Shown: positions 7,117 to 16,703, counted from the stretch's first letter. The stretch: DNA of 64,000 nucleotides from Erwinia sp. E_sp_B01_1 (GCF_036865545.1 NZ_CP142208.1:248001-312000); one strand, 5' to 3'. Notes: a model not told the origin generated them from the sequence alone. A program made the numbers and translations.

Positions 7117-8472
7117 TTAAATGACTGCCGACAACAGCCATACCAGCAGGAAGCCGGTAATCCCCATCGCGGTGGTCAGTACCGTCCAGGTTTTCAGACC
7201 ATCGGCAACGGAAAGGCCGAGGTAACGGGTTACTACCCAGAAACCTGCATCGTTAACGTGCGACAGGCCCAGTCCACCAAAGCAGGCTGAAAGCGTGACC
7301 AGCACCAGTTGCATATCACTCAGGCCGGTTACCGCCTGGGTCAGCAGTCCGCTGGTGGTGAGAATGGCCACGGTGGCCGATCCCTGTGAGGCACGCAGGG
7401 CCAGCGACAGGATAAACGCAGCAGGGATCAGCGGCAGATGGATGGTTTCCAGCGACAGCGCCAGCGCTTTACCCACACCGGATTCAACCAGCACCTTACC
7501 AAAGGCACCGCCTGCCCCGGCCACCAGGATAACCCCGGCAGAACTTGGGATAGCGCGATCCAGCAGTTCGCCCAGTTTCTCTTTGGTGATGCCACGGCGC
7601 AGGGCCAGCAGCCAGGCCGACAGGGCCAGCGCAATCAGCAGGGCGATTGCCGGGGTACCAATCAGCGTTAACAGCTTACGGATAATGTTGCCTTCAGGCA
7701 GCGCGGTGTGCGCCAGCGTTCCCACCACAATCAGAACAATGGGCACGACAATCAGGGAGGCGATCAGTGCGGCACCCGGCGGTGGCGTTTCACGTTTGCC
7801 AGAGCTGCTTTCAGGCTTTGTCAGCTGTAACTGCTCCAGCACGGCCAGCGACAGATGGTACTGACGACGGTTCATCGACCTGGCAACAAAGTAACCGACC
7901 ACGCCCACCGGGATGGAGACGGCGATCCCCAGCAGCATCAGCCAGCCTACGTCAGTGCCTAACAGGCCAGCCGCCGCCGCTGCACCCGGGTGAGTCGGTA
8001 ACGCCACATGGACGGTGAGCATCACGCCCGCCATGGGCAGGCCATATTTAATCGGAGAAACTCTGGCGACTTTGGTGAAGCCGTAAATCAGCGGGATCAC
8101 GATAATAAAGCCGACTTCAAAGAACACCGGGATGCCCAGAATAAACGCGGCCATGGTCAGTGCGGCAACGGTGCGTTTTATGCCAAGCGCATGGGTAAAG
8201 CGTTGCGCCAGCGATTCAGCACCGCCGGAGGATTCAATAATCGCCCCGAGCATGGCGCCCAGTACAATAATAATGGTGATAGACCCCAGCAGGCCGCCCA
8301 TCCCGGACACGATCACCTTCATAATATTGTCCGCCGGAATGCCGGTAGCGACAGCCACCATCAGGCTGACCACCAGCAGTGCGACGAACGGATGAACTTT
8401 GGCTTTGATCACCAGCAGCAGCAAAATCAGCACGCTGGCTACGGCAATCGTGAGTAACAGGGCGGTAGACAT
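7117..8472 (-). CDS. ygbN: GntP-family permease of the threonate/erythronate operon (YgbN-type)
   Basis: 451 residues, very hydrophobic, with about a dozen membrane segments typical of gluconate:H+ symporters (GntP family). The start at 8472 (MSTALLLTIAVASVLILLLLV) has GAGG about 9 nt upstream; the longer frame adds 38 polar residues and is rejected. Motifs include GLLGSITIIIVLGAMLGAIIESSGGAESLA and GAGGAFGKVLVESGVG, shared with GntT/IdnT relatives. It is the last gene of ltnD-otnK-otnC-otnI-ygbN and most likely brings four-carbon sugar acids such as D-threonate or D-erythronate into the cell. The substrate is inferred from context. Confidence 0.85.
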   Translation of the reverse strand: MSTALLLTIAVASVLILLLLVIKAKVHPFVALLVVSLMVAVATGIPADNIMKVIVSGMGGLLGSITIIIVLGAMLGAIIESSGGAESLAQRFTHALGIKRTVAALTMAAFILGIPVFFEVGFIIVIPLIYGFTKVARVSPIKYGLPMAGVMLTVHVALPTHPGAAAAAGLLGTDVGWLMLLGIAVSIPVGVVGYFVARSMNRRQYHLSLAVLEQLQLTKPESSSGKRETPPPGAALIASLIVVPIVLIVVGTLAHTALPEGNIIRKLLTLIGTPAIALLIALALSAWLLALRRGITKEKLGELLDRAIPSSAGVILVAGAGGAFGKVLVESGVGKALALSLETIHLPLIPAAFILSLALRASQGSATVAILTTSGLLTQAVTGLSDMQLVLVTLSACFGGLGLSHVNDAGFWVVTRYLGLSVADGLKTWTVLTTAMGITGFLLVWLLSAVI

Positions 8473-8619
8473 CGTTGCAGCCTCACAGAGTTTTCTCATT
8501 TTGTCGTGCTTTACAGCACGCTCGCGGGTAACACTTTTCCCCGGCCCGGCCTGATTCAGGCAACAGAAAGCCGTAGCTGCGCGCAAAAACGCGCAGCGTT
8601 AATCAACATTGTCGGTCAG

Positions 8620-9396
8620 CTACTTATAGGGGGAGAACCAGCTCAGCCCTTCAAGCGTGGTGCCTCGCGGGAAGTATTCGCAGCCGATCCAGCCCTGATA
8701 GCCACTGCGGTCGATCAGATCGAAGATCCAGGGGTAGTTGATCTCGCCCTCATCCGGTTCGTGGCGGTCCGGAGCAGAAGCGATCTGGATATGCTGATAC
8801 TGACCGCTGTATTCGGTGATCAAATGGCTCAGATTGCCATCCACCAGCTGGGCATGGAACAGGTCGAGCTGGGTGAAGATCCCCGGACGGTCAATGCGTT
8901 TTACCATCTCCAGCGTCTGATACTGGCTGGCATAGAGATAGCCCGGTTTGGTTTTCGGGTTCAGCGCTTCCAGCAGGATTTTGATGCCATGCGGCGCGAA
9001 ACGATCGGCGGCATAGCGCAGGTTTTCAATAAAAGTCCGGCAGTAAGCTTCGCGATCCGCGCCCTGCGGCACCGTGGCGGCCATGATATGCACCTGAGGG
9101 CAGTTCAGTGCCAGGGCGTACTCCAGCGCTTGATCGATATCCTGACGGGCCTGCTCTTCACGGCCAGGAATGGCAGACAGACCCCACTCGCCCGCCTCAA
9201 CGTTACCGGGGCCGGTGTTAAACAGCACCAGCTCCAGATCGTTGCGGATCAGCGCCTGCTTTAATTCCCCGGCGTCATAGTCATAGGGAAACAGGAACTC
9301 CACACCGCGAAATCCGGCGGCGGCGGCGGCATCAAAGCGGGCCATAAAAGGCAGATCGGTAAACATCGTGGAGAGGTTGGCAGCAAACTTAGGCAT
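8620..9396 (-). CDS. otnI: 2-oxo-tetronate isomerase
   Basis: A 258-residue TIM-barrel enzyme of the hydroxypyruvate isomerase family, about the size of E. coli YgbM. Recognisable stretches are [17 protein letters not shown] at the N-terminus, the metal-binding region ([25 protein letters not shown]) and [11 protein letters not shown] near the C-terminus, with conserved Glu, Asp, His and Glu metal ligands. It converts 2-oxo-tetronate to 3-oxo-tetronate, feeding the kinase OtnK. The gene starts two bases after the otnC stop, and its ribosome binding site (GGAG) lies inside the end of otnC, so the two are coupled. Confidence 0.9.
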   Translation of the reverse strand: MPKFAANLSTMFTDLPFMARFDAAAAAGFRGVEFLFPYDYDAGELKQALIRNDLELVLFNTGPGNVEAGEWGLSAIPGREEQARQDIDQALEYALALNCPQVHIMAATVPQGADREAYCRTFIENLRYAADRFAPHGIKILLEALNPKTKPGYLYASQYQTLEMVKRIDRPGIFTQLDLFHAQLVDGNLSHLITEYSGQYQHIQIASAPDRHEPDEGEINYPWIFDLIDRSGYQGWIGCEYFPRGTTLEGLSWFSPYK

Positions 9397-9398
9397 AT

Positions 9399-10022
9399 TC
9401 AGCTCCGTAATTCAGCCACTTCGTCATCAGTAAGATAACGAATGGGGCGGTCGCCCAGAGTGAAGATAAGCCGGGCAGTCTCTTCCAGCTCTTCCGTGTT
9501 GTCTGCGGCTTCACGCAGGGTTTTACCCACGACGACCGGCCCGTGGTTTGCCAGCAGGAAGGCTTTATAGTGCGGGGCCAGCTTCGCCAGGTCTTCGCCA
9601 AGACGGGCATCGCCCGGACGGTAATAAGGCACTACCGGCACATCGCCCACGCGCATCACTACGTAAGGGGTGAAAGGGCGGATACAGTTCTGCGTGTCCA
9701 GCCCTTCCATGCACGAGAGGGCAGTAAGGTAGAGGCAGTGCAGGTGAACAATCGCCCCGCAGGCCGGGTTGTTCTGATAGATAGCGCGGTGAAAGCTGAT
9801 CTCTTTGGAAGGCTTGTCGCCGCCAATCCACTCACCTTCCGGCGTCACTTTAGAGAGCCGGTCGGCCACTAACTCTCCAAGGCAGGAGCCGGTCGGCGTG
9901 GCCAGCAGCGTGCCATCTTCCAGCCGCACTGACAGGTTTCCTGCCGATCCGGTGGCGTAACCCCGCTGAAAGAAAGAGGCGCCCAGCCGGACCATCTCTT
10001 CCCGTGCTTGTTGTTCGGTCAT
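9399..10022 (-). CDS. otnC: 3-oxo-tetronate 4-phosphate decarboxylase
   Basis: 207 residues of the class II aldolase/adducin family. Zn2+ ligands are visible in the [11 protein letters not shown] segment and in the later [10 protein letters not shown] segment, with GNLSVRL near the N-terminus as in fuculose-phosphate aldolase relatives. In the YgbJKLM pathway this enzyme decarboxylates 3-oxo-tetronate 4-phosphate to dihydroxyacetone phosphate. Its start overlaps the otnK stop by 4 bp (ATGA). The length and order match the E. coli ygbL gene. Confidence 0.9.
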   Translation of the reverse strand: MTEQQAREEMVRLGASFFQRGYATGSAGNLSVRLEDGTLLATPTGSCLGELVADRLSKVTPEGEWIGGDKPSKEISFHRAIYQNNPACGAIVHLHCLYLTALSCMEGLDTQNCIRPFTPYVVMRVGDVPVVPYYRPGDARLGEDLAKLAPHYKAFLLANHGPVVVGKTLREAADNTEELEETARLIFTLGDRPIRYLTDDEVAELRS

Positions 10023-11281
10023 AGTGGAAACTCCTGTTGTGCGCGGGCGAAGAAGTTTTCATCGCCAAAGTTACCGGATTTCAGTGCCAGCGAAATTGGC
10101 TGAGAGACAGCCCTGACCCACGGCACGCCGGGAGAAATAACCGGGCCAATGTGGAAGGCATCAATGGAGAGCGTCTGAGCCACCACGCCGGAAGTTTCAC
10201 CACCGGCCACGATAAAGCGCTGCCAGCCACGCTGTTGTAACTCACGCACCACGGCGGCAAAAAGCTGTTCAACGGCTTCGCTGCTCTTCTCAGCACCATA
10301 CTTCTGCTGAATGCGTTTTAACTTTTCCGGCTCGGAAGTAGCGAACAGCAGCGGTGCCAGACCCTGTTCCTGTTCAGCAACCCAGTCGCACAGCTCAAGG
10401 GCATAGGCTTCGCGCTGTTCAAGCGCACGTTCCACATCCACAGCCAGAGAAGCGGCCTGCTCGCGATAGCGGGCCACCTGACGGTTAGTCATGGTGGAAC
10501 AGGATCCGGAAATCACCACCGCCCGTTCGCCCTGGGGGGCGCCAGCAGCCTGAGCCTGCTCGCTGTTATGCGTGCTGCTTGCCCACTGCCTTGCCAGACC
10601 GATCGCCAGGCCGGAACCGCCGGTGACCAGCTTCATCTCACACACGGCTTCGCCCTGCGTCAGCAGATGTTGTTCGTTCAGGGCATCCAGCACCACGTAT
10701 CGCACACCCTGTTCTTTCAGTCCGGCGAGCGCTTCGCGCACGGCATCCGCCCCGCGATCGAGCGTCTGGCTGGCAATCAGCCCGGCTTTGCCCTGGCTTT
10801 GTGCTTCCATCAAGCGCAGCAGATTGCTGTCGGTCATAGGCGTGACCGGGTGATGGCGCATGCCGGAGTCGGAAAGCAGCTGATCCTGAACAAACAGATG
10901 CCCCTGATAGACCGTGCGGCCATTAACCGGCAGCGAAGGGGAGAGAATAGTCTGCGTCTCTTCCAGCGCCGCCAGCAGCGCATCGGTCACCGGCCCGATA
11001 TTGCCTTTGGCGGTGCTGTCGAAGGTGGAGCAATATTTGAAGTAGAAGCGTTCGCAGCCCTGCTGCTGCAACCAGGTCAGCGCCGCCAGCGAGTCTTTCA
11101 CCGCTTTGTCCGCGGCACAGGACCGGGACTTCAGGCTGACCACAATCGCATCGGCTTCCAGGCTTTGTGGCTCCGCTGGCACGCCATTCACCTGCACCGT
11201 CGTCATGCCGTTCTGCACCAGAAAGCTGGCGATATCCGTTGCGCCGGTGAAATCATCGGCAATCACGCCCAGACGCATCAT
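10019..11281 (-). CDS. otnK: 3-oxo-tetronate kinase
   Basis: 420 residues of the four-carbon acid sugar kinase family (formerly DUF1537). The N-terminal domain starts MMRLGVIADDFTGATDIASFLV with the family motif DDFTGA. The C-terminal nucleotide-binding domain contains FIVAGGETSGVVAQTL. It phosphorylates 3-oxo-tetronate in the cytoplasm before OtnC decarboxylates it. It overlaps ltnD by 4 bp at its start and otnC by 4 bp at its end, so the cluster is tightly translated together. Confidence 0.92.
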   Translation of the reverse strand: MMRLGVIADDFTGATDIASFLVQNGMTTVQVNGVPAEPQSLEADAIVVSLKSRSCAADKAVKDSLAALTWLQQQGCERFYFKYCSTFDSTAKGNIGPVTDALLAALEETQTILSPSLPVNGRTVYQGHLFVQDQLLSDSGMRHHPVTPMTDSNLLRLMEAQSQGKAGLIASQTLDRGADAVREALAGLKEQGVRYVVLDALNEQHLLTQGEAVCEMKLVTGGSGLAIGLARQWASSTHNSEQAQAAGAPQGERAVVISGSCSTMTNRQVARYREQAASLAVDVERALEQREAYALELCDWVAEQEQGLAPLLFATSEPEKLKRIQQKYGAEKSSEAVEQLFAAVVRELQQRGWQRFIVAGGETSGVVAQTLSIDAFHIGPVISPGVPWVRAVSQPISLALKSGNFGDENFFARAQQEFPL

Positions 11282-12198
11282 TTACCTTCCTTTTTCGCTG
11301 GCAGGGTAATCCCGCTGAAAATTTTGATCACTGCGCTGTCGTCTTCACGGCCATAACCTGCATTGCTGGCCGAAGTGAACATATTGAAAGCGGTAGAGGC
11401 CAGCGGCAGGGGGAAGTGCAGCGCTTTGGCCGTATCAGCCACCAGGCCTAAATCTTTTACGAAGATGTCCACGGCTGACTTCGGCGAGTAATCACCGTCC
11501 ACCACGTGACGCATACGGTTTTCAAACATCCAGGAGTTGCCCGCCGCATTGGTCACCACGTCATACATGGTATCCAGAGGAATGCCTGCACGCGCCGCCA
11601 GCGCCATCGCTTCTGCACCGGCTGCAATATGCACCCCGGCCAGCAGCTGGTGGATGATTTTTACCGTTGAACCCAGGCCAATTTCGCTGCCAATGCGGTA
11701 GACCTTGCCTGCCACCGCATCCAGCACCGGCTGCAACAGCTCAAAGGCTTTATCACTGCCGGAGGCCATCACCGTCATCTCGCCCAGGGCGGCTTTGGCC
11801 GCGCCGCCGGAAACCGGGGCATCCAGCATGATCAGCTGGTGCGCCGCCAGACGCTGTTCAATCTGCAACGCATCCTGAGAAGAGATGGTGGAAGAGACCA
11901 TCACGGCGGTGCCGGGTTTTAACTGTGCAGCCAGGCCGTTGTCGTTGTCGCCAAACAGGATCTGATTTACCTGCGCGGCGTTAACCACTAACAGCAGCAC
12001 GGCATCCAGCTGCGCGGCAAAGCCGTCGGCGCGGGTATCGGCGGCTTTGGCACCGCTGTCCAACAGAGTCTGCAAAGCCACAGGGTTGAGATCGACACCG
12101 TAAGTAGTCAGACCGGCTTTTACACAGGATTGCGCTGCGCCCATTCCCATCGAGCCGAGGCCCACGACACAAACCGACAGTGATGTTGAGTCAGACAT
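11278..12198 (-). CDS. ltnD: L-threonate dehydrogenase
   Basis: 306 residues of the 3-hydroxyisobutyrate/6-phosphogluconate dehydrogenase family. The N-terminal Rossmann motif is VVGLGSMGMGAAQSCVKAG. The substrate loop is DAPVSGGAAKAALGEM, and the catalytic lysine lies in STVKIIHQLLAG. It oxidises L-threonate to 2-oxo-tetronate with NAD+, the first step for the isomerase and kinase that follow. It is the first gene of the five-gene operon; the control region with a CRP-like site and the divergent regulator gene is upstream. Confidence 0.9.
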   Translation of the reverse strand: MSDSTSLSVCVVGLGSMGMGAAQSCVKAGLTTYGVDLNPVALQTLLDSGAKAADTRADGFAAQLDAVLLLVVNAAQVNQILFGDNDNGLAAQLKPGTAVMVSSTISSQDALQIEQRLAAHQLIMLDAPVSGGAAKAALGEMTVMASGSDKAFELLQPVLDAVAGKVYRIGSEIGLGSTVKIIHQLLAGVHIAAGAEAMALAARAGIPLDTMYDVVTNAAGNSWMFENRMRHVVDGDYSPKSAVDIFVKDLGLVADTAKALHFPLPLASTAFNMFTSASNAGYGREDDSAVIKIFSGITLPAKKEGK

Positions 12199-12270
12199 AG
12201 GATCTCCGTGTTAATTTAGGTGATAATTTGTTTTGTTGTGTGAAGTATAGGCGCTGTATGCGATCACTTT

Positions 12271-12286
12271 GGTGATGTGTGTCACA
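12271..12286. promoter_or_regulatory. CRP-binding site candidate between ltnD and the DeoR regulator gene
   Basis: GGTGA-TGTGTG-TCACA matches the CRP consensus TGTGA-N6-TCACA with one mismatch. It lies 73 bp upstream of ltnD, a plausible position for catabolite activation of the threonate operon. The 320-bp intergenic region otherwise holds A/T-rich stretches and no other clear signal. Confidence 0.6.
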
Positions 12287-12517
12287 ATAATTAACATGCA
12301 ATACCCTCCGATTCACAAGGATTAACATCACGGTAACGAAGCTGTTTCTTATTAAACTCTTTTATTTTCAGCGTGATGATAAAAAGAGCCGGTAACAGAC
12401 AGGCGGGCTCAGGCAAAAAATTCGTGATGAAATGATAAAAATTGGGGTGCAGTAATTCGCTCTGCTCCTTTACACTTCACATGCTGATAACCCCCGTCGT
12501 GATGGCAAGGAGAGACG

Positions 12518-13279
12518 ATGATCCCGGTTGAAAGACATCAACAAATTTTAGCGCTGGTGCAGGAAAAAGGCGTGGTAAGCATAGCCGAACTCACCGAACG
12601 CCTGGCGGTGTCCCATATGACCATCCGCCGCGACCTGCAAAAGCTGGAAGAGCAGGGGGCCGTGATGCTGGTTTCCGGGGGCGTGCGCTCAACAGAGCGT
12701 CTGGCGAGTGAGCCTTCCCATCTGGATAAAACCAGCATGTTCAGCCAGGAAAAACAGGCGATTGGGGAAGCGGCCGCCCGCCATATTCCCCGCCACAGCT
12801 GTATTTACCTTGATGCCGGGACCACCACGCTGGCGCTGGCCCGTGAGCTGGGAATGCGGGATGACCTGACGGTGGTCACCAATGACTTTGTGATTGCCAA
12901 CTTCTTTATTGATAACAGCCAGTGCCGGATGATTCACACCGGCGGGACCTTATGCCGCGATAACCGCTCCTGCGTGGGCGATGCGGCGGCACAGGCGCTG
13001 CGCGGCCTTTCGGTGGATATTGCCTTTATCTCAGCCTCCTGCTGGGGATTAAGGGGAATATTTACGCCGGATGAAGAGAAGATCACCGTGAAGCGTGCGG
13101 TCAGTGAAATCAGCCATAAGCGCGTGCTGCTGGCCGACAGCTCGAAATACAACAAAATTGCCACTTTCCTGGTCCTGCCGCTGACGCAATTTGACAGTAT
13201 TATTACCGATCCCTGGCTGGCTGCGGGCGCACGTCAGGAGATGGCCGCGATGGATATTGAGGTGACGCTGGCTGGCTGA
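12518..13279 (+). CDS. ygbI: DeoR-family transcriptional regulator of the threonate operon (YgbI-type)
   Basis: 253 residues. The N-terminal winged helix (IPVERHQQILALVQEKGVVSIAELTERLAVSHMTIRRDLQKLEEQG) is the DeoR signature. The C-terminal sugar-phosphate sensing domain (YLDAGTTTLALAREL, HTGGTLCRDNRSCVGDAAAQAL) follows. AAGGAGAG precedes the ATG at 12518. The gene is divergent from ltnD-otnK-otnC-otnI-ygbN, exactly as ygbI is in E. coli, so it most likely represses that operon until a pathway intermediate binds. No operator was assigned. Confidence 0.88.
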   Translation: MIPVERHQQILALVQEKGVVSIAELTERLAVSHMTIRRDLQKLEEQGAVMLVSGGVRSTERLASEPSHLDKTSMFSQEKQAIGEAAARHIPRHSCIYLDAGTTTLALARELGMRDDLTVVTNDFVIANFFIDNSQCRMIHTGGTLCRDNRSCVGDAAAQALRGLSVDIAFISASCWGLRGIFTPDEEKITVKRAVSEISHKRVLLADSSKYNKIATFLVLPLTQFDSIITDPWLAAGARQEMAAMDIEVTLAG

Positions 13280-13325
13280 GGGCGACAGACCGCGAAGCGC
13301 CAGTCGGGCAGGGCGTTGTAATAAT

Positions 13326-13353
13326 TGATAATGACAATGAAAGTCATTATCAT
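13326..13353 (+). promoter_or_regulatory. Fur box upstream of the TonB receptor gene
   Basis: TGATAATGAC (13326-13335) and GTCATTATCA (13343-13352) form a perfect 10-bp inverted repeat around AATGAAA. The sequence is rich in GATAAT/ATTATC hexamers that define Fur boxes. It lies about 40-65 bp before the receptor start. Iron-replete repression of the receptor and the downstream binding-protein gene is expected. Confidence 0.85.
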
Positions 13354-13391
13354 TCGCGGTCTAATAATATGGATAACAGTCGCGCAAACAG

Positions 13392-15527
13392 ATGAAATCG
13401 CCCTATTTCTCCCCTTTTCATTTCACTCGCCTCGGCGGAAAACTCCCCGTTCTCATGGTGGTCAGCCTGTTCAGCAGTGTATCTCCCTTTGCTGCCGCAG
13501 CCAGTGAGGAAGAGACGCTTACCGTTAATGCCGATCGGATTTCACCGGCAGGCAGCTACAGCCAGGATATGGCGACCACTGCGACCCGGACCGCCGCCCC
13601 ACGTAATGAAACGCCACAGTCGGTCAGCGTGGTCACTTCCCAGGTGATAAAGGATTATCAGGTCAAAACCGTTAATGATGCAGTGAAGTTTGTCAGCGGT
13701 GTGACTCAGGGGAATACGCTGGGCGGCACCGAGGACGGATTTGTGAAGCGGGGATTTGGCTCCAATTCCGATGGCTCCCTGTTTCTGGACGGCGTGCGGA
13801 GCAATCTGGGGCTGTCGATGGATGCCACCATCGATCACGTAGAAGTGCTGAAAGGGTCGGCTTCGCTGCTGTACGGTATTCTTAACCCTGGCGGGGTGAT
13901 CAATCTGGTCAGCAAAAAGCCGCAGTACGAATGGAACACCCATGTCAGCGGTGAAACCAGCAGCTTTGGCGGCGGCTCCGGCATGATTGATGTCACCGGC
14001 CCGCTGGGAAATGGCTTTGCGTTCCGGCTGATTGCCGAACGCCAGCGTGAAGATTACTGGCGCAATTTCGGGGTGAATGAACATACGCTGGTCGCGCCTT
14101 CCCTTAGCTGGTTCGGCGAAAAAGCCTCGTTTAACGTCAGCTACGTGGAAAACAAATATGATATTCCCTATGACCGGGGCACGGCATTTATCAACAATAA
14201 ACCGGTCAACGTCCCCTACAACCAGAGGCTGGACGACAGCGCCAACCACGCCTGGGGCAAAACCAAACGGCTGAACGTCAGCTATGGCTACAATCTGGAT
14301 GAGACCTGGGCGACCCACTTCACCTATGCCTGGATGCAGCGTCGTTATGACAGCAACGAAGTCAGGGCCACGGCGGTGGATACCACCAGCGGAATTGTTT
14401 CCCGCCGTGCAGATGCCAACCGGGGCTTTAACCATCAGACTACCTCCCTCTCCTGGGATATTGGTGGCAGTCCCGAGATCTGGGGGATGCAGCACGATCT
14501 GATGCTGGGTGCGGATTACGAACAAAACGAGACTTACAAAGCCTATTCTTACCGTGGCAAAGTCTCTAAAACGTTCAATATGTACGATCCGGTGTATGGC
14601 GAAGAGCCTGTGGTAAATGCCAGCACCCTCAGCGACACGCAGAGTAATCTGCGCACCAATCTCTACAGCCGTTCGCTGTTTGCCAAAGACAGTATCCACC
14701 TCAGCGACAAATGGATAGCCGTGCTGGGTGGACGTTTCCAGCGTTACACCCAGACCGGCAGCAGAGGCTATGAGAACCCGGAGTCGACCCTTAACGATCG
14801 CGGAGATGCATTCCTGCCGCAGCTGGGTCTGGTCTATAAAGTCCTGCCGGATCTGTCGCTTTATGGCAGCTACAGCCGCTCCTTCACCCCTTCCACCCAG
14901 ACGGATGACGACGGTAATGTCGCCTCAACGGAAAAGGGGACCACTTATGAAGCCGGCGTGAAATGGCAGATGGTGCCTGCCGTTTCCGCCACGCTGGCGC
15001 TGTATCGTATTGATGAAAAAGATATGTCGGTGTTTATCAATGGCGTGACGCGCAATATTCCCAAAGCACGTTCGACCGGCGCTGAAGTGGAGATCAACGG
15101 TGAGCTGGCCAGGGACTGGCAGCTGATTGCTAATTACAGCTACGACAAAACTGAAATCGTGGAAGACGATCTCAACCCGGATAACGTGGGCAACCGGCTG
15201 GTTAACGCCCCCACTAATATGGGCAGCCTCTATCTGAGCCACAGCATGCGCTTCTCCTGGCTGCCAGGTGAACTACGCGCAGGCGGTGGCGCACGCTATG
15301 TGGGCAACCGGGCAGGCGATCCGGAGAACAGTTTCACCCTGCCGGACTATACAGTGGCGGATGCTTTTATCGCCTGGGACAGCCAGCTGGTGGGCAAACA
15401 TACTCAGCTGAAGCTGAATATCAACAACCTGTTTAATAAAGAATATTACTCCTCCAGCGGCGGTAATCTGCGCGTGATTGAGGGCGAGCCGCGCATGTTT
15501 TATCTGCAGGCATCGGTTGATTTTTAA
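13392..15527 (+). CDS. TonB-dependent ferric-siderophore outer-membrane receptor
   Basis: 711 residues. Signal peptide MKSPYFSPFHFTRLGGKLPVLMVVSLFSSVSPFAAAA, a TonB box region (EETLTVNA), a plug domain (TPQSVSVVTSQVIKDYQ, VEVLKGSASLLYGILNPGGVINLVSKKP) and a beta-barrel ending in aromatic F (FYLQASVDF). This is the hydroxamate/FcuA-like siderophore receptor class. A strong Fur box is upstream, and a periplasmic siderophore-binding protein gene starts 15 bp after the stop. The cognate siderophore cannot be read from sequence. The start ATG has only a weak ribosome binding site but gives a good signal peptide. Confidence 0.9.
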   Translation: MKSPYFSPFHFTRLGGKLPVLMVVSLFSSVSPFAAAASEEETLTVNADRISPAGSYSQDMATTATRTAAPRNETPQSVSVVTSQVIKDYQVKTVNDAVKFVSGVTQGNTLGGTEDGFVKRGFGSNSDGSLFLDGVRSNLGLSMDATIDHVEVLKGSASLLYGILNPGGVINLVSKKPQYEWNTHVSGETSSFGGGSGMIDVTGPLGNGFAFRLIAERQREDYWRNFGVNEHTLVAPSLSWFGEKASFNVSYVENKYDIPYDRGTAFINNKPVNVPYNQRLDDSANHAWGKTKRLNVSYGYNLDETWATHFTYAWMQRRYDSNEVRATAVDTTSGIVSRRADANRGFNHQTTSLSWDIGGSPEIWGMQHDLMLGADYEQNETYKAYSYRGKVSKTFNMYDPVYGEEPVVNASTLSDTQSNLRTNLYSRSLFAKDSIHLSDKWIAVLGGRFQRYTQTGSRGYENPESTLNDRGDAFLPQLGLVYKVLPDLSLYGSYSRSFTPSTQTDDDGNVASTEKGTTYEAGVKWQMVPAVSATLALYRIDEKDMSVFINGVTRNIPKARSTGAEVEINGELARDWQLIANYSYDKTEIVEDDLNPDNVGNRLVNAPTNMGSLYLSHSMRFSWLPGELRAGGGARYVGNRAGDPENSFTLPDYTVADAFIAWDSQLVGKHTQLKLNINNLFNKEYYSSSGGNLRVIEGEPRMFYLQASVDF

Positions 15528-15542
15528 GGTGGCGCGACTCCC

Positions 15543-16634
15543 ATGAAAAAAGCTCTGATTATCCTGCTGTTGCTGGTCAGCAGCACGGCGCCAGCAAAAA
15601 CCGTCACCGATATTTTGCAGCGCACCGTTGAGGTTCCTGAAAATCCGCAACGTATTGTGGTGGGGGAAAGCCGGATGATTTACACCCTTGGGCTGGTAGA
15701 AGAGGGTAATCCGGCAAAGCGCATCGTGGGCTGGCCCGGCGATTTAGAAAAGTACGATCCTCAAACCTGGGCGCGTTATACCGCTGCTTTCCCTCAGATC
15801 AAAGCCATCCCGATTGTGGGCAAGGCCGGTTACGGGCAGATCAGCGTTGAAAAGGTTATCGCCCTGCAACCAGATTTGGTGATCCTGCCGGTGTATGCCA
15901 AAAAAGGCAGTAATCAGGATAGCTTCGAGGCACAGCTGACCGGCGCTGGTATTCCGGTAATCTACATCGACACCCGTGTTGAGCTGCTGAAAAACACCGT
16001 GCCAAGCCTCAATATTTTGGGTGACGTGTTAAACGATCGGGCGAAAGCGCAGCGCTTTATCACCTTCTACCAGCAGCACATGAACCGCATCCGCGAGCGT
16101 CTGGCACAGGCCAAACCTGCCCGCCCCAGCGTGCTGCTGCAACTGCATCTGGGCCGGCGGGATGAGTGTTGTACCACTGTCAGCCACGGCAATCTGGCCG
16201 ATCTGCTGGCTTTTGCTGGGGGAAACAATATCGCCGCAGGACGCTTTGGCAGCGTGTTCGGGCAACTAAGCCCGGAAGCGATTATCTCAGCAAATCCTGA
16301 CGTCTATCTGGCAACGGGCATGGGGCGGTCTGGGCAAAAGCAGTCGCTTCAGCTTGGCCCGCAGGTCAGTGCGGCTGTGGCGCAGCAGAGTTTTAAGCGG
16401 GCGCTGGCGCGGGAACCGGTTCTCTCGCAGCTTACGGCGGTGCGCAATGGCAGGGCGCTGGCGGTCTGGCACAACTTCTATATGAGCCCCTGGCATCTGC
16501 TGGACGTGGAGATCTTCGCTAAGGCGTTGCACCCTCAGCTGTTTGCCGACCTGGATCCCCGTCAGACCCTGGAGGAGATGAACCAGCATTTCCTGCCGCT
16601 GCCGGAAACGGGAACCTACTGGACGGCCAGATAA
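15543..16634 (+). CDS. Periplasmic iron-siderophore/cobalamin-type binding protein
   Basis: 363 residues with a signal peptide (MKKALIILLLLVSSTAPAKT). The mature part carries FepB/BtuF-fold features: RTVEVPENPQRIVVGE, the long central helix, QPDLVILPVYAK in lobe 1 and ANPDVYLATG in lobe 2. It lies directly downstream of the Fur-controlled receptor, almost certainly in the same message, and should hand the ligand to an inner-membrane ABC transporter. No permease or ATPase genes are adjacent, so it must use partners encoded elsewhere. An internal CC pair (RRDECCTTVSHGN) is unusual for the family. Confidence 0.85.
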   Translation: MKKALIILLLLVSSTAPAKTVTDILQRTVEVPENPQRIVVGESRMIYTLGLVEEGNPAKRIVGWPGDLEKYDPQTWARYTAAFPQIKAIPIVGKAGYGQISVEKVIALQPDLVILPVYAKKGSNQDSFEAQLTGAGIPVIYIDTRVELLKNTVPSLNILGDVLNDRAKAQRFITFYQQHMNRIRERLAQAKPARPSVLLQLHLGRRDECCTTVSHGNLADLLAFAGGNNIAAGRFGSVFGQLSPEAIISANPDVYLATGMGRSGQKQSLQLGPQVSAAVAQQSFKRALAREPVLSQLTAVRNGRALAVWHNFYMSPWHLLDVEIFAKALHPQLFADLDPRQTLEEMNQHFLPLPETGTYWTAR

Positions 16635-16655
16635 CCTGCCCGTTAAGCGCATAAA

Positions 16656-16684
16656 AAAAGGCCCGCGATTATCGCGGGCCTTTT
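16656..16684. terminator. Bidirectional terminator between the siderophore genes and proP
   Basis: AAAAGGCCCGCGA and TCGCGGGCCTTTT make a perfect 13-bp stem with a 3-nt loop and A/T flanks. It serves the plus-strand iron operon and the convergent proP gene. Confidence 0.9.
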
Positions 16685-16703
16685 GCTGATATCACTCCGG
16701 ACA

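Noticed and set aside
8506..9264. Open frame of 252 codons on the plus strand over otnI
   Set aside because: Antisense to otnI, whose protein sequence matches its family throughout.
10568..11356. Open frame of 262 codons on the plus strand over otnK
   Set aside because: Antisense to otnK with low-complexity composition (His/Arg/Gln-rich), typical of a shadow frame.
13542..14699. Long open frame (385 codons) on the minus strand inside the TonB receptor gene
   Set aside because: It is fully antisense to a receptor with clear domains, has no ribosome binding site or family features, and reflects codon bias of the sense gene.
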